From Ctena decussata (taxonomy: Eukaryota > Mollusca > Bivalvia > Lucinida > Lucinidae): DNA of 64,000 bases. The position numbers and the translations under genes were made by a program. Under the pieces are notes generated by a model. It was not told the origin of the DNA. It did not search any database and saw only the letters and a program-made list of their open reading frames with translations. Shown here in pieces: positions 22,961-34,284 of this stretch (the first letter of the stretch is position 1; the number at the start of each line of letters is the position of its first letter). The stretch lies in contig OZ022509.1 in NCBI GenBank assembly GCA_963989385.1, forward strand, positions 74,174,667 to 74,238,666. The letters run 5' to 3'.

Positions 22961-24122
22961 ATTTAACATGATTCTGAAATCGAATCTGTGTTTAAATATT
23001 CATATTGAGATATAATTGTCCTTGCATTGAGCTATTTTGTAATAGGTTTGCGTATCTTGCTCAATTTTGCTTGGTGCCGTGACCAGGATCAAATGATTTT
23101 AGAATTTCTAGTCAGAATTCAATTTTCAGTGCTTTTTGTGGGTGTAATAGTATATGTATAGAAATTAGTTTCACTAGTTTGGGGCGCCATGTGACTGGGT
23201 CTTCTTTGTGTTGCGGTATTTCGCGGTACCGGTAGCAAGTTGTCCGGTGCTGGTTATTACCATATTGCGTTCGATAAACGAAACCGCGTTCCGGAATTTT
23301 CCAAAAGAAAATTGATCATTACTGCAATATATTAGCAAACTGCGTTTCAGTTTATATTCCCAACGACTCCCAAAGAGGTAATAATATGGCAAATATCGAT
23401 GTTGTCCATTTAGTAATGCGTGCTTGTCATTTGCCAATGGGACAATATTTGTCAATGTATTGAACCTAATTTCGGACAATACGGTTCGTATGGGTGTTTT
23501 TGTATTGGCTGAAGATTTGCAAATGAGACAAATTTTTTATTGAGATAAATCATGGCTCGTTACTTAGTGAAGCTTCTTTTCTATTTTCAGTTTGACGTTG
23601 ATGTTATTGTCACAACCACAGAGTCATAACATTACCAGTAAAACATTGGGCTTGCTGGTCTGTTGTTTTGAACAGTTCTATTCGATTCAATCACGAATAT
23701 TTTTAGGCAGTTTCTGTCATGTGCTGCCGTCACAGACATTATTCTCTCAGGAAACCATTTCCAAGTCAAGGACTCAAAATATAAACTTTTGAAGCTTCTG
23801 CTTATTTGGATTAAGAGACTTTTGTGTCAGAATTTATCTAGCCTAGTACAGCTTTTATACTGACCGATTAGTTTACATTCCTCTGCCAATTTGTTCAGTA
23901 TTAATGAAAGATTTCCCTTGTGCCAAATTCATTTCATCAGTATAGATAAATAGACATAAAATGAACTTTCTAACATCCATTCTTACTTTCATTTCCATCG
24001 CTCTTCCATTTGTAAGGTGACTTCTCGCGCGAGTCTATTTTAAAAGGCTTGCTATTAGCACAACGCCGTGTAATACTCATAATTATATCTTACTTCGGTT
24101 TACTCACTGATAAAATTTCTAA
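22961..24122. other. Non-coding flank of the BEL/Pao remnant
   Basis: GGTGCCGTGACCAGGAT near 23074 resembles the primer-binding region that follows the 5' LTR in BEL elements, but no LTR pair was found. Frames 23174-23479 and 23592-23792 show no domain. Confidence 0.3.
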
Positions 24123-24268
24123 TTTTACCATATACCCGACTTGATACATTTTAATACTGTGCGTTCATTTCTGACCTAATGCATATAACACTTTTTCTTT
24201 TATAGCGTTTTTGACGCGAAATAGCCTTTCTTGTGCTGATGTGCCGTAAAACCCATATCACTCACTTT
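24123..24268 (+). mobile_element. 3' end fragment of the 58751-62430 LINE family
   Basis: Matches the 3' untranslated end of that LINE over about 145 bp ('tatacccgacttgat', 'tttctgacctaatgcatat', 'gatgtgccgtaaaacccata') and ends in a short CACT tail. A heavily 5'-truncated copy; TSD not identified. Confidence 0.75.
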
Positions 24269-24717
24269 TGTTCTTTTAACTTTTGATGTAAAGCTTCAAA
24301 GTCTGTGACCTTGACCCCAAGCGCAGGGACTTGCTGAAAGTAACTTTAGACCTATATAAATTATGAACCAGAGCCATAAAATGGATTGGAAAATAAAGGC
24401 TCTTAAATTTTTTTTACATAAATTCGGACGCCGACTACGACGCTGGGATAGTGCAGCAACTCTTTGTGGACTTCGTCCAGGCGAGCTAAGAAGGGCTTGC
24501 AGCGTCTTTATTAGTGTTGTTCCGATTGTCGCTGAACATCGAAAACTAATCGCTCAGGCTTACGTCGGCGACAATCGATTGTGATTTTGTAACTATCGAT
24601 TGTTCACAGTCATTTGGTCAAAAACGTCGCACCGACAGTTTGGTGAGTTTCGGTTCATTTTCGGTCGTTTCGCGCATTCAAAGGGAAGTAATCCAAACAC
24701 GACTAGTTTCCGCTAAA

Positions 24718-27700
24718 ATGTCGTCAAAATCAGAAGCTCAAGCTGGCCCCGCCGAGGAGCTCTTTCCTTATCCAGGAAAAATTAAATCCCGTGTATGGGA
24801 TTATTTCCGTTTTAGGAAAATAAAGGAAGGGCCGGCGACAAAATCCAACCTCGATATGACGGCTGTCGTTTGTGTTTTGTGTAAGAAAACATACGCTAAT
24901 AAAGGTAGTGTATAAATACCCCCACCCACTTTGCATATGAAAACGAAACGAGCGTTTTGCGAACTGACAGTTATAAACTCAGGGAGACACTTTTGGCTAG
25001 AAGTATGAGATTGCTGTAAATAACACTTAGACCTAGACTGCAAGTCACTGTAACTCACAGGGTAAAAAAGTTATCAGATTGCATCAGTTTACTGCAGCAG
25101 CTGAATGGAGAGCTAAAAATAGATTTTACCCTGACTCTTAGACTGACTGGTGATTTTTGCATCTTATATCTTTTATCTTCTGGCAGTCTGTTATTGGCCA
25201 TTTTTAAGTTTTTGGTCATCTTGAAAGGACAGGTTTCATGACTTCTTATATGATTTACTGATTTTATTCAATATATACTGCATATAGACCTATCTGAAAA
25301 GGTAAACACTCTGAGAAGAAAGACAACTCATCACCGGAACTGCTCTTAAAGTATTTGTTTGTCTTTATTGTTTGTCAGTGCAATAAAGTGTTAGTAGCGA
25401 CCAGAGCTCCAGATAAGAGGGGTATAGAGGATCATGTTTCTTAGTTTTCATTATGAGCATATGTTGTGACCCCACATTAGAACCATAATAATAGTGAGAA
25501 GGTTCTAATGAGGGGTCACAACCTTTGCTTTTACTGAAAAAGAAGGAACATTTTCCATGAATTAGCCCTGTTACCCCTTGTTTACATGATGGTTTTCAAT
25601 CATTCTTTTTCAGGCAACACTACCAATCTACAATCCCATCTTGACAATCAGCATAAGACTGTTTCCACAGCTGTAAATAAACAACCCTCAGTCTCCCAGC
25701 CCAGAATAGACCAGTTTCGGATTGGAAACAACAACAACACTGTACCAGCTCGCCTGTCAAAGCCACAGCAAGACAAGATTGATGATGCTCTAATGCAGAT
25801 GATGGTTTCTAAAATCCTTCCCCTTAGTATGGTTGAAAATGAGAAGTTTCTTCAATTTGTCTCCCTTTTGGACTCCAGGTAATGCACAGCAGCATGGGTT
25901 CTTACATTAACACAATTGCTACATGAAAATTTATGACATTCTGATGATTCTGCATATTTAAACTTCAAATATAGATAATGGGTGCTCCTAAGAAATGTCT
26001 CAGTCAAATGGCTGTTAATGTAGCACTAATTTATGATTTAAAGTAATACAAAAAGCAGCAATTAGTTCATGGAAAGTTACTCTAAGGTGAATATAAAAAT
26101 AATCAAAGCTTGAAAGGTCTCAAATTAGATAATATGGCAAAATAGTTCAGAATCTTATGTCTGTTTTTCAAGTTCCCATTTTAATTAACAGCACTTGCAC
26201 ACACTGTACTTGATAAGCAGACTTAAGCGGTGTATTCAGAGGATAATTTATTAATTTTCAATATTTTTCACCACAAATATATGTTACGGTAGCTAGTTAT
26301 GGTACTCATTAGAGTCACCTCATCATGACAAATCTTATGAGTACCCATAACATATATTTTGGATGAGAAAGATAGAAAATATTCCCAGATTATCATCTGA
26401 TATCCCTTCTTATCTGGATAAGAAGGGGTATCAGATGATAATCTGGGATAATTGATTATCATCTGATACCCCTTCTTATCTAGATAAGAAGGGTTATCAG
26501 ATGATAATTTGGGATAAGTTTCTATCTTTCTCATCCAAAATAAACCCAGAGGCAACCAGATTTAGATTTGCAAAACACTGTTTGCCAAACTTTGCCTAAT
26601 TTCTGCTTTGGGGCCTAAGTGGATGTCTTACTTTGTATATTTTCAGATATAAAGTTCCAAGTAGGAGAACTTTGTTGAAGGGCCTGGAGAAAAAGATGAC
26701 TGAAATAGAGTCCAAAATTAAGGCTAATTTGGCAGAGTGCCATGATATGGCAATCACTCATGATGGGTGGACTAGTTGCAACACCGAGTCATACAGCACT
26801 GTAACTGGCCACTACATAGACAAAGACTGGAATCTTAAGTCAGTCAGCCTGTCCACAGCTAAAGTGGAAGGGTCCCACACATCTGAGAACATTGCTAAAG
26901 AGATTGAAAAAGTCAAAACAGACTGGAACCTCCCAAATTGTATTGCTGTTAGTGACAATGCAGCCAATGAGAAAAAAGCATTTGACTTACTTAAATGGGT
27001 TCGATTTGGTTGTTATGGCCACAGGATAAACTTAGTTGTGAGGCACTCTCTTTCTGAGCCAACGGTTTCAAGGTTAATTGGGAAAGGAAGAAAACTTGTG
27101 ACATTCTTCCACCAGTCATCCAGTGCCAATGACTTATTGATGGGTAAACAGAAGTTACTTATGAGTGACCAAACACCTTTAAAGTTAATACTTGATGTAG
27201 TGACAAGGTGGAACAGCACTTACACCATGCTAGAGAGAATCAATAAGCTAGTCCCAGCAATAGTTGCAACAGCGAATGATCCACTGATGAGTAAATCAGC
27301 TTCAACTTCTATTAAAACCTTTTCATTCAGTTTTGAAGAGCAGTCATTATCTGAAAAGCTTGTGTGTCTCCTTGGACCATTTCAGAAGGCTACAGAAAGT
27401 GTGTCATCTGAAACTAACCCAACAATGCACAAGGTGTTGCCAATTTTGTTGGCCCTAGATAAATGTATTACTGCCAATGGTGATGATCCTCCTTCAGTTG
27501 CGGCTGTTAAGGAAACTATGAAGCAAGAACTTGAAAAAAGAACACAAGACACCGACTTGGCCTTGTTAGCTTGTGCCTTGAATCCCTTCACTAAAAACTT
27601 ACGTTTTCTAGAAGATTCACTCCAGGAGAAGGCTCAAGGACTTTTAGAACAGCAATGCCTTGAGTTGTATCGTGAGCTTGGTTCATGTGTTAAAGTGAAA

Positions 27701-28216
27701 CAAGAGCCTAAGGAGGAAGCTGGCCCATCAATAGCTGAGGACTCTACACCTGATCTGCCTGCACTTCCTAAACTTCCTGCAGATCCTGAAGAGAGTGACA
27801 ATGGTCAGCTTGTCACTGAGGCAATAGAGAAGCCCTCATCTCCAAAGAAAATTAAAGTAGAAAGCACAAGCTTGCCAAATATGGATGACTGGTTGAATGA
27901 TGTGATCTTTGTTGGAGCCAGTTCTGAGTCAGCTGATGATGTTATCAAGCTAGAAGTTTCACGTTACCTTGGTTCATCTATCTCAAATGAAGAAAAATCT
28001 TTAACAATCTTGCAGTGGTGGAAACAAAATCAAGTTTTTTATCCCAGGCTAAGCGTTGTGGCAAAAAAGTACTTGTGTATTCCAGCCTCATCTATTCCAT
28101 CTGAAAGGATTTTTAGTCTGTGTGGAACGCTAGTTTCTAAAAAACGCTCCCGATTGAGCCCTTCTCATATTGGGCTATTAGTTTTTTTGAACAGAAATCT
28201 AAATCGTTTTTGGTGA
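24718..28216 (+). CDS. hAT transposase (BED finger, Ac-like/ZBED type), three exons
   Basis: Exons 24718-24904, 25614-25878 and 26647-28216 have GT..AG borders and matching phases, giving 2,022 nt and 673 residues. The BED zinc finger is split by intron 1: C52-x2-C55 in exon 1, H71 and H76 in exon 2. Exon 3 has the RNase H-like transposase core: HDGWTS (Asp about 190), AVSDNAANEKKAF (Asp about 254) and GCYGH (C273, H276). An acidic Pro/Glu insert follows, then the C-terminal hAT dimerisation domain (WWKQN..FYPRLS..ARKYL-like, SIPSERIFS). Start is the first ATG of the open frame. It cuts and pastes the element by binding its ends. No stop or frameshift was seen. A domesticated ZBED gene is the alternative, but TIRs and TSD argue for a transposon. 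Confidence 0.9.
25403..25600. repeat. Fold-back element copy 1, in intron 1
   Basis: Starts CCAGAGCTCCAGATA. The centre has long inverted arms: TTGTGACCCCACATTAGAACC (first bases) at 25464 and its near complement ending 25532. The right terminus (TATCTGGAACTCTGG in copy 3) is missing here. Confidence 0.65.
26340..26545. repeat. Two tandem hairpins inside a larger palindrome (intron 2)
   Basis: Outer arms TTTTGGATGAGAAAGATAG and its complement (26356-26374, 26520-26540) enclose two back-to-back hairpins, each about 60 bp, made of TATCATCTGATAYCCCTTCT and its complement. The hairpins are themselves near copies of each other. Confidence 0.85.
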
Positions 28217-28225
28217 ACATGGTGA

Positions 28226-28439
28226 AAGTATCTCAGGACTCCAGATAGGAAGGGGTAACAGGAATAATTTTCCTTATTTCTCCATAATACATATATTGTG
28301 ACCCCTCAAGGCCCTCATTAGAACCTTCTCATCAAGATGGTTCTAATGTGGGGTCAGAATATATGCTGATGTTGAGAAATAAGAAAAATATCTGTGTATT
28401 AGCTTCCATAGTCAATACCCCTGTTATTGGGAGCTCTGG
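28226..28439. repeat. Fold-back element copy 2
   Basis: Starts near GGACTCCAGATAGGAAGGGG just after the transposase stop and ends GGGAGCTCTGG. The core has GTGACCCC..GGGGTCA arms. It also contains inverted AATTTTCCTTATTT / AAATAAGAAAAAT arms. Confidence 0.7.
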
Positions 28440-28726
28440 TAGGCTGAACATTTTCAGTCTTTTTGGCGCACTTGTTTCTTAAAAACTCTTAAGATTATGT
28501 CCATTTCCTGTTGGGAAAATTGTTTTTTGAACAGAAATCTACATGGTGTTTGATGAAAAGTTGGAACGGTATAACTATACCAGTAGGAACATGTTACTAG
28601 TCTGAACATTATTAGTATGTGTTGAGTTGCTAAGAAATGCTCCAGACTGTGTCCATATCATGTTGGGCTATTAGTTTTTGTTGAACAGAATTCTAAGTGG
28701 TTTGTTTTTTTGGTGAAATGGTATTC
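28440..28726 (+). pseudogene. Two degenerate copies of the transposase C-terminus
   Basis: 28440-28575 and 28601-28726 each align by eye with the last 115 bp of the transposase coding sequence (28101-28216): 'tttttagtctgtgtgga', 'tttctaaaaaacgctcc', 'ttttttgaacagaaatcta'. Both carry stops and indels. A start of a third copy is seen at 28921, and again right of the nested LINE at 34848. Confidence 0.75.
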
Positions 28727-28920
28727 CAGTACTCAGAATAGGAAAGGGTAACAGGGATAATTACGAAATAATTTTCCTTATTTTTCCATAAAAGCATATG
28801 TTTTGACCCCTCATTAGAACCTTCTCATCAAGATTGTTCTAAAGTGGGGTCAGAACATATGTTCATGTTGAGAAATAAGAAAAATTGTCGGTGAATTATC
28901 CTCAGTATCTGGAACTCTGG
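28727..28920. repeat. Fold-back element copy 3
   Basis: Same architecture as copy 2: CAGTACTCAGAATAGG at the left, TTGACCCC..GGGGTCA core, and right end TATCTGGAACTCTGG. It again sits just after a transposase-tail copy. Confidence 0.7.
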
Positions 28921-29162
28921 TAGGCTGAAGTCTCGACGTGTAATTTGTGATACTGAAAAGTCAAATCTAGTCCAAGACAGTGAGTGATGATGATGATGAT
29001 GATGATTTAAAATTTAACGACGCGTCAACCCACAGGGTCATTTGCGTCATGAAGGTTGCATCTTACTTAAAATATAAACAGAACTGAAAGGTACGGCACT
29101 TTATAAAACTAACTTTGCATTAATAACATGGAAGTAATACATGGTAAAAATGTAGAAAAGGT

Positions 29163-32100
29163 TTATATTTTGTTAAAAAGGTTAATATCTTTTAAAAAGG
29201 ATAAGATACTGTCAACAGGTACATCTTGAAACAGTTGCGTCAAGTTATTAGCTCGAAAATATCTTTTTCTGTTTTGTGAAAAGTCAACACAGTCAATGAG
29301 AATATGTTTAACTGTAAAGAGCTGGTTACAAACTATACATAAAGGCTGTTTTTCACGATTTAGTAAGTACGAATGGGTAATTCTTGTATGGCCTATGCGT
29401 AGTCGAGCAATAACAATTTCTTCTCTTCTTAAACTTCGAATAAATGAAGGGTTATTCCCAATGATAGGTTTAATTTCGTGAAGTTTATTAAAAACAGCTG
29501 TGTCCCATGATGTTTGCCACTTTGACAAGATGTACTTGTTGATAGTGGGTTTAAAATTGTTAAACGGAATTTCAAACATAGACACATTTAGACTAAGAGA
29601 TTCTTTTGCTTTTCTGTCAGCGGTTTCATTGCCAGCTATGTTAATATGACTGGGGATCCAACAAAAAACTATTTCTTTAGTGCTTGAAATTTCATGATGT
29701 TTTTCTAATAGTTTTTGAATTTGAGAATTCCTTGAAGATGTATGGTTTAGAGCTTTTAAGACAGAAAGAGAGTCTGAAAAAATTACAAATTTGTCATTAA
29801 GGTAACTGTTGTCAATAAAGTCTAAAGCTAAATCTATTGCTTTTGCTTCGGCAGTGAAAATAGAAGAACCATCAGGAATACGTAAAGAATTGCAGTATTT
29901 CCTAGATGTAAATGCACATCCAACTTTCTCACCATCTTTGGAACCATCAGTATATATATGTTGAAATTCTGTATAACGTGTCTGAATGTCTTGAAAATCT
30001 TGTTTCAGAATGTGTGGATTTGTAACTGACTTTTTGTTTGTGTTTAGGTCAAATAAAATGTTAGGTTTCTTCATGCACCAAGGCGGGATTTCTGTTGTAG
30101 AATGTTTTTCAATATTTTTAGGATTGATATTTGAAGTTTCAAGCAGTGGTATAACTCGAAGAGCAAACGGTTTTATTGCATGCGGTTTACGTTCGTACAG
30201 CTCCACAAATTGTGGTGAAAATGTGACTTTGAAGGTAGGGTTAGCTGGATTAGCGGCAAGTCTGATGGCATATTGAAGAGAAAGCTTTTCTCTGCGTAAA
30301 TGCAGTGATGGTTCATCTGCTTCCACATACAAACTAGTTACAGGAGAAGTTCGAAAAGCTCCCAAAGCCAAACGAAGTCCTTGGTGGTGAACAGTATCTA
30401 ACATTTGTAAATAGGACTTTCTGGCTGAACCATATACAATAGATCCATAGTCTAACTTTGACCGAATTAAAGAACGATAAAGATGTAGAAGAGTGGAACG
30501 ATCTGCACCCCAGTTCGTATTTGATAAAACTTTAAGAAGATTCAAAGCTTTTAAACATTTCGCTTTAATGTATCGAATGTGGGGAATAAAAGAAAGTTTT
30601 CGGTCAAAGATAACTCCTAAAAACTTGGATTCTTCAACAACAGGTAGCTGAGATCCGTATAAATAAAGGATAGGATCACTGTGAATCTTTCTAAGTTTAC
30701 AGAAATGAACACATTGTGTTTTTGACTTGGAAAATTTGAAACCATTGTTCGTAGCCCAGTCTTCAATTCTATTGATACATTGTTGAAGGTGTCTTTCAAT
30801 TGTTCTCATGTTTTTAGAACGATAACATATTCCAAAATCATCAACATATAAGGAACCATCCGTTTTACTGTCTAGACAATTTACAATGTTATTAATCTTT
30901 ATGTTGAACAAAGTAGTAGAAAGAATACTTCCTTGGGGAACACCTTGTTCTTGATCATAAAGATCAGATAAAGTAGAACCTACACGAACTTGCATAGTTC
31001 GATCTTCGAGGAAGCTTTGAATAAAAACAGGCAATCTACCCTTAAGACCTAAATCATGCAAGTCTTTCATTATGCCATATCGCCAGGTGGTATCATACGC
31101 CTTTTCCAAGTCAAAAAACACAGCCACAACATGTTCTCTATTTACAAATGCATCTCGAATAAAAGTTTCCAGTCTGATTAAATGATCGTTGGTATTGCGT
31201 TCAGATCGGAAACCCGACTGAATTGGTGATATAAGATCATTCGATTCTAAGTACCAAACGAGTCTTTTGTTGATCATTCTCTCCAACGTTTTGCAAAGAC
31301 AACTTGTTAAAGCTATCGGTCTATAATTTGTTGGTTCTGCGTGATCTTTACCTGGTTTAGGAATTGGTATTACAGTAGCTAAACGCCAGCTCTCTGGAAA
31401 TACACCGGTTGTCCATATGTCATTAAATATGTGTAAAAGTGTTAAAAGAGCGTTTTCAGGTAGATGTTTCAGCATCTGATAATGTATTTCATCTGGTCCT
31501 GTAGCAGTGTCATGAGATTTGTTAATCGCTTCTTTAAGCTCTAATAAATTAAAGTGGTTGTTATATTCTTCGTTATTCGAAGACTTAAAGTTAATTTTAT
31601 TCTTTTCTTGATGTATTTTGGTCTTTTTGAACTTTTCTAAATAATTTCGGGATGATGAATTTTTCAAAAAGGTTTCTCCAAACGTATTTGCGATATCCTC
31701 CTTATTGGTTGATTTCGTTTCTCTACAGGTGTTTAAATGTGTATAACTTGGTGATTTCGATTTTCCTGATATTTTTCGAACCATTTTCCAAACTTTTGTA
31801 ATCGGTGTTTTATAATTCAGTTTTGACACGTATGATTTCCATGTATTTCGTTTAGAGGACCTTATAGTGCGGCGGGCTTTGGCTCTTTGATTTTTCACGT
31901 TATTTAGATTTTCTTTAGTTGGATATTTGCAGAACTTTGATAAAGCATGTTTTCTTTGTCTAATAGCTTTCTTACAGTCGTCATTGTACCACGGATTACT
32001 TTTCTTTGGGTTTGTCGAGGTTTTTGGAATACATGCATTAGATATTTCTGTGAGAGAAGAAGTAAAATCAGCAACAAGATCAGTGGAATTATCAAACTTT

Positions 32101-32852
32101 TCAATGTTTAAAAACTGATTACACAACGAATGAAACTGTTCCCAGTCAGCTTTGTTTAATTTCCATTTGGGATTATGATCTTCGACTGAAGAATTTACAC
32201 TTTCAATCACGATAGGAAAATGATCACTTCCATGTTGATCATCACAAACAGACCAGTCGAAGTCGAGTAGAAGAGATGGATGGCAAAAAGAAAGATCTAA
32301 AGAAGAGAAACTGCCAGTTGCAGGATGAAGGTAAGTATGAGACTTATCATTCATTAGACAAAGATCATTATTTGTAAAGAAATTTTCAATGATTTCGCCT
32401 CTAGTATTATTCTTATCACAACCCCAGAGCATATTGTGACCATTAAAGTCACCTACTAATAAATAAGGTGAAGGCAGTTGTTGCAGTAAAGAGTCTAGCT
32501 GCTGAGACTGTAACTTGAAGTTAGGAGGTATATAGACAGAACAAACAGTTATCTCTTTATCTAAAGAGACTGAAACAGCAACAGCTTGCAGAGCTGTTGT
32601 AAGTTTTATTTCTCGTTGTGGACATGATGTATGAATTAAAATAGAACTGCCACCGGACGGTCTGTGACCGTCTGTATGAATATAATTATACAAGTTGTAA
32701 CCTTTGAAAGTAACATTATCATCAGGCTTTAAAAAAGTTTCTTGAAGACAAAAAACTGATGGTCTTATCAGAGTTAAAAGTAATAAAATTTCATTGTAAT
32801 TAGGTTTAAGACCTCGACAATTCCATTGTATTATCTTACTTTTAAATTCCAT
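29163..32852 (-). CDS. LINE ORF2: APE endonuclease, reverse transcriptase, RNase H
   Basis: 1,229 residues, ATG to stop with no break. It nicks target DNA and primes reverse transcription of its own RNA there. The N-terminal apurinic-like endonuclease has N11 (WNCRGL), E38 (LQETFL), D135/N137 (GDFNGH) and D210-H211 (GSDHFP). The reverse transcriptase lies at about 490-760 with FFDLEKAYD and the catalytic YVDD at 669-672. RNase H follows with D969 (YTDGS), E1002 (TAEAKA), D1027 (FSDS) and D1079. The end has a Cys/His cluster (LCIVCN..HILIDC). All catalytic residues I can check are present. Initiation is probably by reinitiation after ORF1, 46 nt away. Confidence 0.95.
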   Translation of the reverse strand: MEFKSKIIQWNCRGLKPNYNEILLLLTLIRPSVFCLQETFLKPDDNVTFKGYNLYNYIHTDGHRPSGGSSILIHTSCPQREIKLTTALQAVAVSVSLDKEITVCSVYIPPNFKLQSQQLDSLLQQLPSPYLLVGDFNGHNMLWGCDKNNTRGEIIENFFTNNDLCLMNDKSHTYLHPATGSFSSLDLSFCHPSLLLDFDWSVCDDQHGSDHFPIVIESVNSSVEDHNPKWKLNKADWEQFHSLCNQFLNIEKFDNSTDLVADFTSSLTEISNACIPKTSTNPKKSNPWYNDDCKKAIRQRKHALSKFCKYPTKENLNNVKNQRAKARRTIRSSKRNTWKSYVSKLNYKTPITKVWKMVRKISGKSKSPSYTHLNTCRETKSTNKEDIANTFGETFLKNSSSRNYLEKFKKTKIHQEKNKINFKSSNNEEYNNHFNLLELKEAINKSHDTATGPDEIHYQMLKHLPENALLTLLHIFNDIWTTGVFPESWRLATVIPIPKPGKDHAEPTNYRPIALTSCLCKTLERMINKRLVWYLESNDLISPIQSGFRSERNTNDHLIRLETFIRDAFVNREHVVAVFFDLEKAYDTTWRYGIMKDLHDLGLKGRLPVFIQSFLEDRTMQVRVGSTLSDLYDQEQGVPQGSILSTTLFNIKINNIVNCLDSKTDGSLYVDDFGICYRSKNMRTIERHLQQCINRIEDWATNNGFKFSKSKTQCVHFCKLRKIHSDPILYLYGSQLPVVEESKFLGVIFDRKLSFIPHIRYIKAKCLKALNLLKVLSNTNWGADRSTLLHLYRSLIRSKLDYGSIVYGSARKSYLQMLDTVHHQGLRLALGAFRTSPVTSLYVEADEPSLHLRREKLSLQYAIRLAANPANPTFKVTFSPQFVELYERKPHAIKPFALRVIPLLETSNINPKNIEKHSTTEIPPWCMKKPNILFDLNTNKKSVTNPHILKQDFQDIQTRYTEFQHIYTDGSKDGEKVGCAFTSRKYCNSLRIPDGSSIFTAEAKAIDLALDFIDNSYLNDKFVIFSDSLSVLKALNHTSSRNSQIQKLLEKHHEISSTKEIVFCWIPSHINIAGNETADRKAKESLSLNVSMFEIPFNNFKPTINKYILSKWQTSWDTAVFNKLHEIKPIIGNNPSFIRSLRREEIVIARLRIGHTRITHSYLLNREKQPLCIVCNQLFTVKHILIDCVDFSQNRKRYFRANNLTQLFQDVPVDSILSFLKDINLFNKI

Positions 32853-32898
32853 GTTTATTTATAGATTGGAGATAAAGACCTTTATGTAAGACTGGAGA

Positions 32899-34284
32899 CT
32901 ATGGAGATGGAGGAACAATTGGTGACCAAGAAACAGTATCACTAGTGTGAGACTGTTCTAGAGTGTCAACAAACTCCATTTCACTCTCGTCACTCAAAGT
33001 TTCATATTTATTATGAAGCTGAATCTCATCTTTAGACCCTTTAGGTTGCCTGTCTGAGATAATTTTCTTCTTTGATGACTTCTCTTTACCATTTGATGTA
33101 CTAGTTTTCGGAGAGGGCGGTTTATTATTTAGTTGACGTTCTCTCCTTTGCTGTTTCTGCCAGTCCTTACGCATCATCTCCAAGGTAGCCTTTTTCAGGA
33201 CTGGCTCTTCTGTCGATGCCTGGTTACCCTGAGCAAGAGAGGATGCTGTTTTCGCCTTTTCATTCGCTGTAGGTGTAGCTGTTTGTGTTGTTTTTGTTAT
33301 GTTTAGGTCAGACGTTTGTTTTTCGTTACTTTCCTTCGAATCGAGGATAGTAACAGGATCTGTTTGTGTAGTGGCATCAACCAGGGACACGTGTTTAACG
33401 GTGGGTTTAATAACACTGGCGTAGCTAGATCCTGGAACAGGAGCTGGCGATTCAACGATTTTCCGCGCTTCAGGAAAAGAGACATTACGTGTGAATTTTA
33501 CTCTGAGAATTTCCTTTTCTTTGTGCCAAATTTTACATTCCTTAGAGTTAGCATTGTGACCTTCTCCACAGTTGGCACACTTAGTTTGGCTTTTACATAA
33601 AGTTTCATGATGTATTGCCGGTTCGCCACAGTTTGAACAGACAGGATGGCTTTTACACCTATCTTCATGATGACCGTATTGCTGGCAATTGAAGCAGCGA
33701 AGCGGATTTGGTATGTAAATCTCAACATTAACTCGAAGGAATGCAATTTTGATTGTTGAGGGTAAATTTGGTGTATTGAACGTAAAAACAAATGTATTTG
33801 TATCTTTCAGTTGACCATCTCTTTTCACTCTAAAGCGTTTCACTGCAGTTACTCCTTGAGACTTCATCTCTTCCAAAATTTCTTGTTCACTGCAGCCCCT
33901 CAAGTCGGGGCAACGGATTACACCTCTTGAAGAATTCAGCGAACTATGAGGAAAGACACGAACATTTAGGTTGTGAAAATTTTGTGTCCTAAGGAGATTT
34001 TCTGCATGTGCTTTTTTGGTAACTTCAATTAATAATTGATTTGATCTCGTTAATTTTTTGATACTTTTTGGTTCTCCAGCAATACTTTGTAAAACTTTTT
34101 GAATAACGAATGGAGAAAGTGAAGTAATGCTGGTATTTTGATCGGAGGATTCTATGATGATGAAGCGCGGAAATGTTGGAGCTGTTTGAGGTAATTGGTA
34201 ATTATCCTGTTCATTGTCTGAGCATTCAGCTTCTGACGAAGAAAGTGAGGATTGGTTCGATTTTTTCCGTTTGTTCAACCCCAT
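32899..34284 (-). CDS. LINE ORF1: nucleic-acid-binding protein with CCHC knuckles
   Basis: 461 residues from the ATG at 34284. It coats the element RNA and brings it with ORF2 protein to the target. An acidic/Ser-rich N-terminus is followed by an RRM-like fold region (about 40-190). Three zinc knuckles follow: C197-C200-H205-C210, C216-C219-H225/H226-C230 and C236-C239-H243-C250. The C-terminal 200 residues are Ser/Lys/Glu-rich and likely disordered. The arrangement matches gag-like ORF1 of Jockey/I superfamily LINEs. It is open end to end and followed by ORF2 on the same strand. Confidence 0.92.
   Translation of the reverse strand: MGLNKRKKSNQSSLSSSEAECSDNEQDNYQLPQTAPTFPRFIIIESSDQNTSITSLSPFVIQKVLQSIAGEPKSIKKLTRSNQLLIEVTKKAHAENLLRTQNFHNLNVRVFPHSSLNSSRGVIRCPDLRGCSEQEILEEMKSQGVTAVKRFRVKRDGQLKDTNTFVFTFNTPNLPSTIKIAFLRVNVEIYIPNPLRCFNCQQYGHHEDRCKSHPVCSNCGEPAIHHETLCKSQTKCANCGEGHNANSKECKIWHKEKEILRVKFTRNVSFPEARKIVESPAPVPGSSYASVIKPTVKHVSLVDATTQTDPVTILDSKESNEKQTSDLNITKTTQTATPTANEKAKTASSLAQGNQASTEEPVLKKATLEMMRKDWQKQQRRERQLNNKPPSPKTSTSNGKEKSSKKKIISDRQPKGSKDEIQLHNKYETLSDESEMEFVDTLEQSHTSDTVSWSPIVPPSP

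Noticed and set aside
23060..23100. BEL-type primer-binding site
   Set aside because: GGTGCCGTGACCAGG looks right, but there is no LTR before it and no gag after it.
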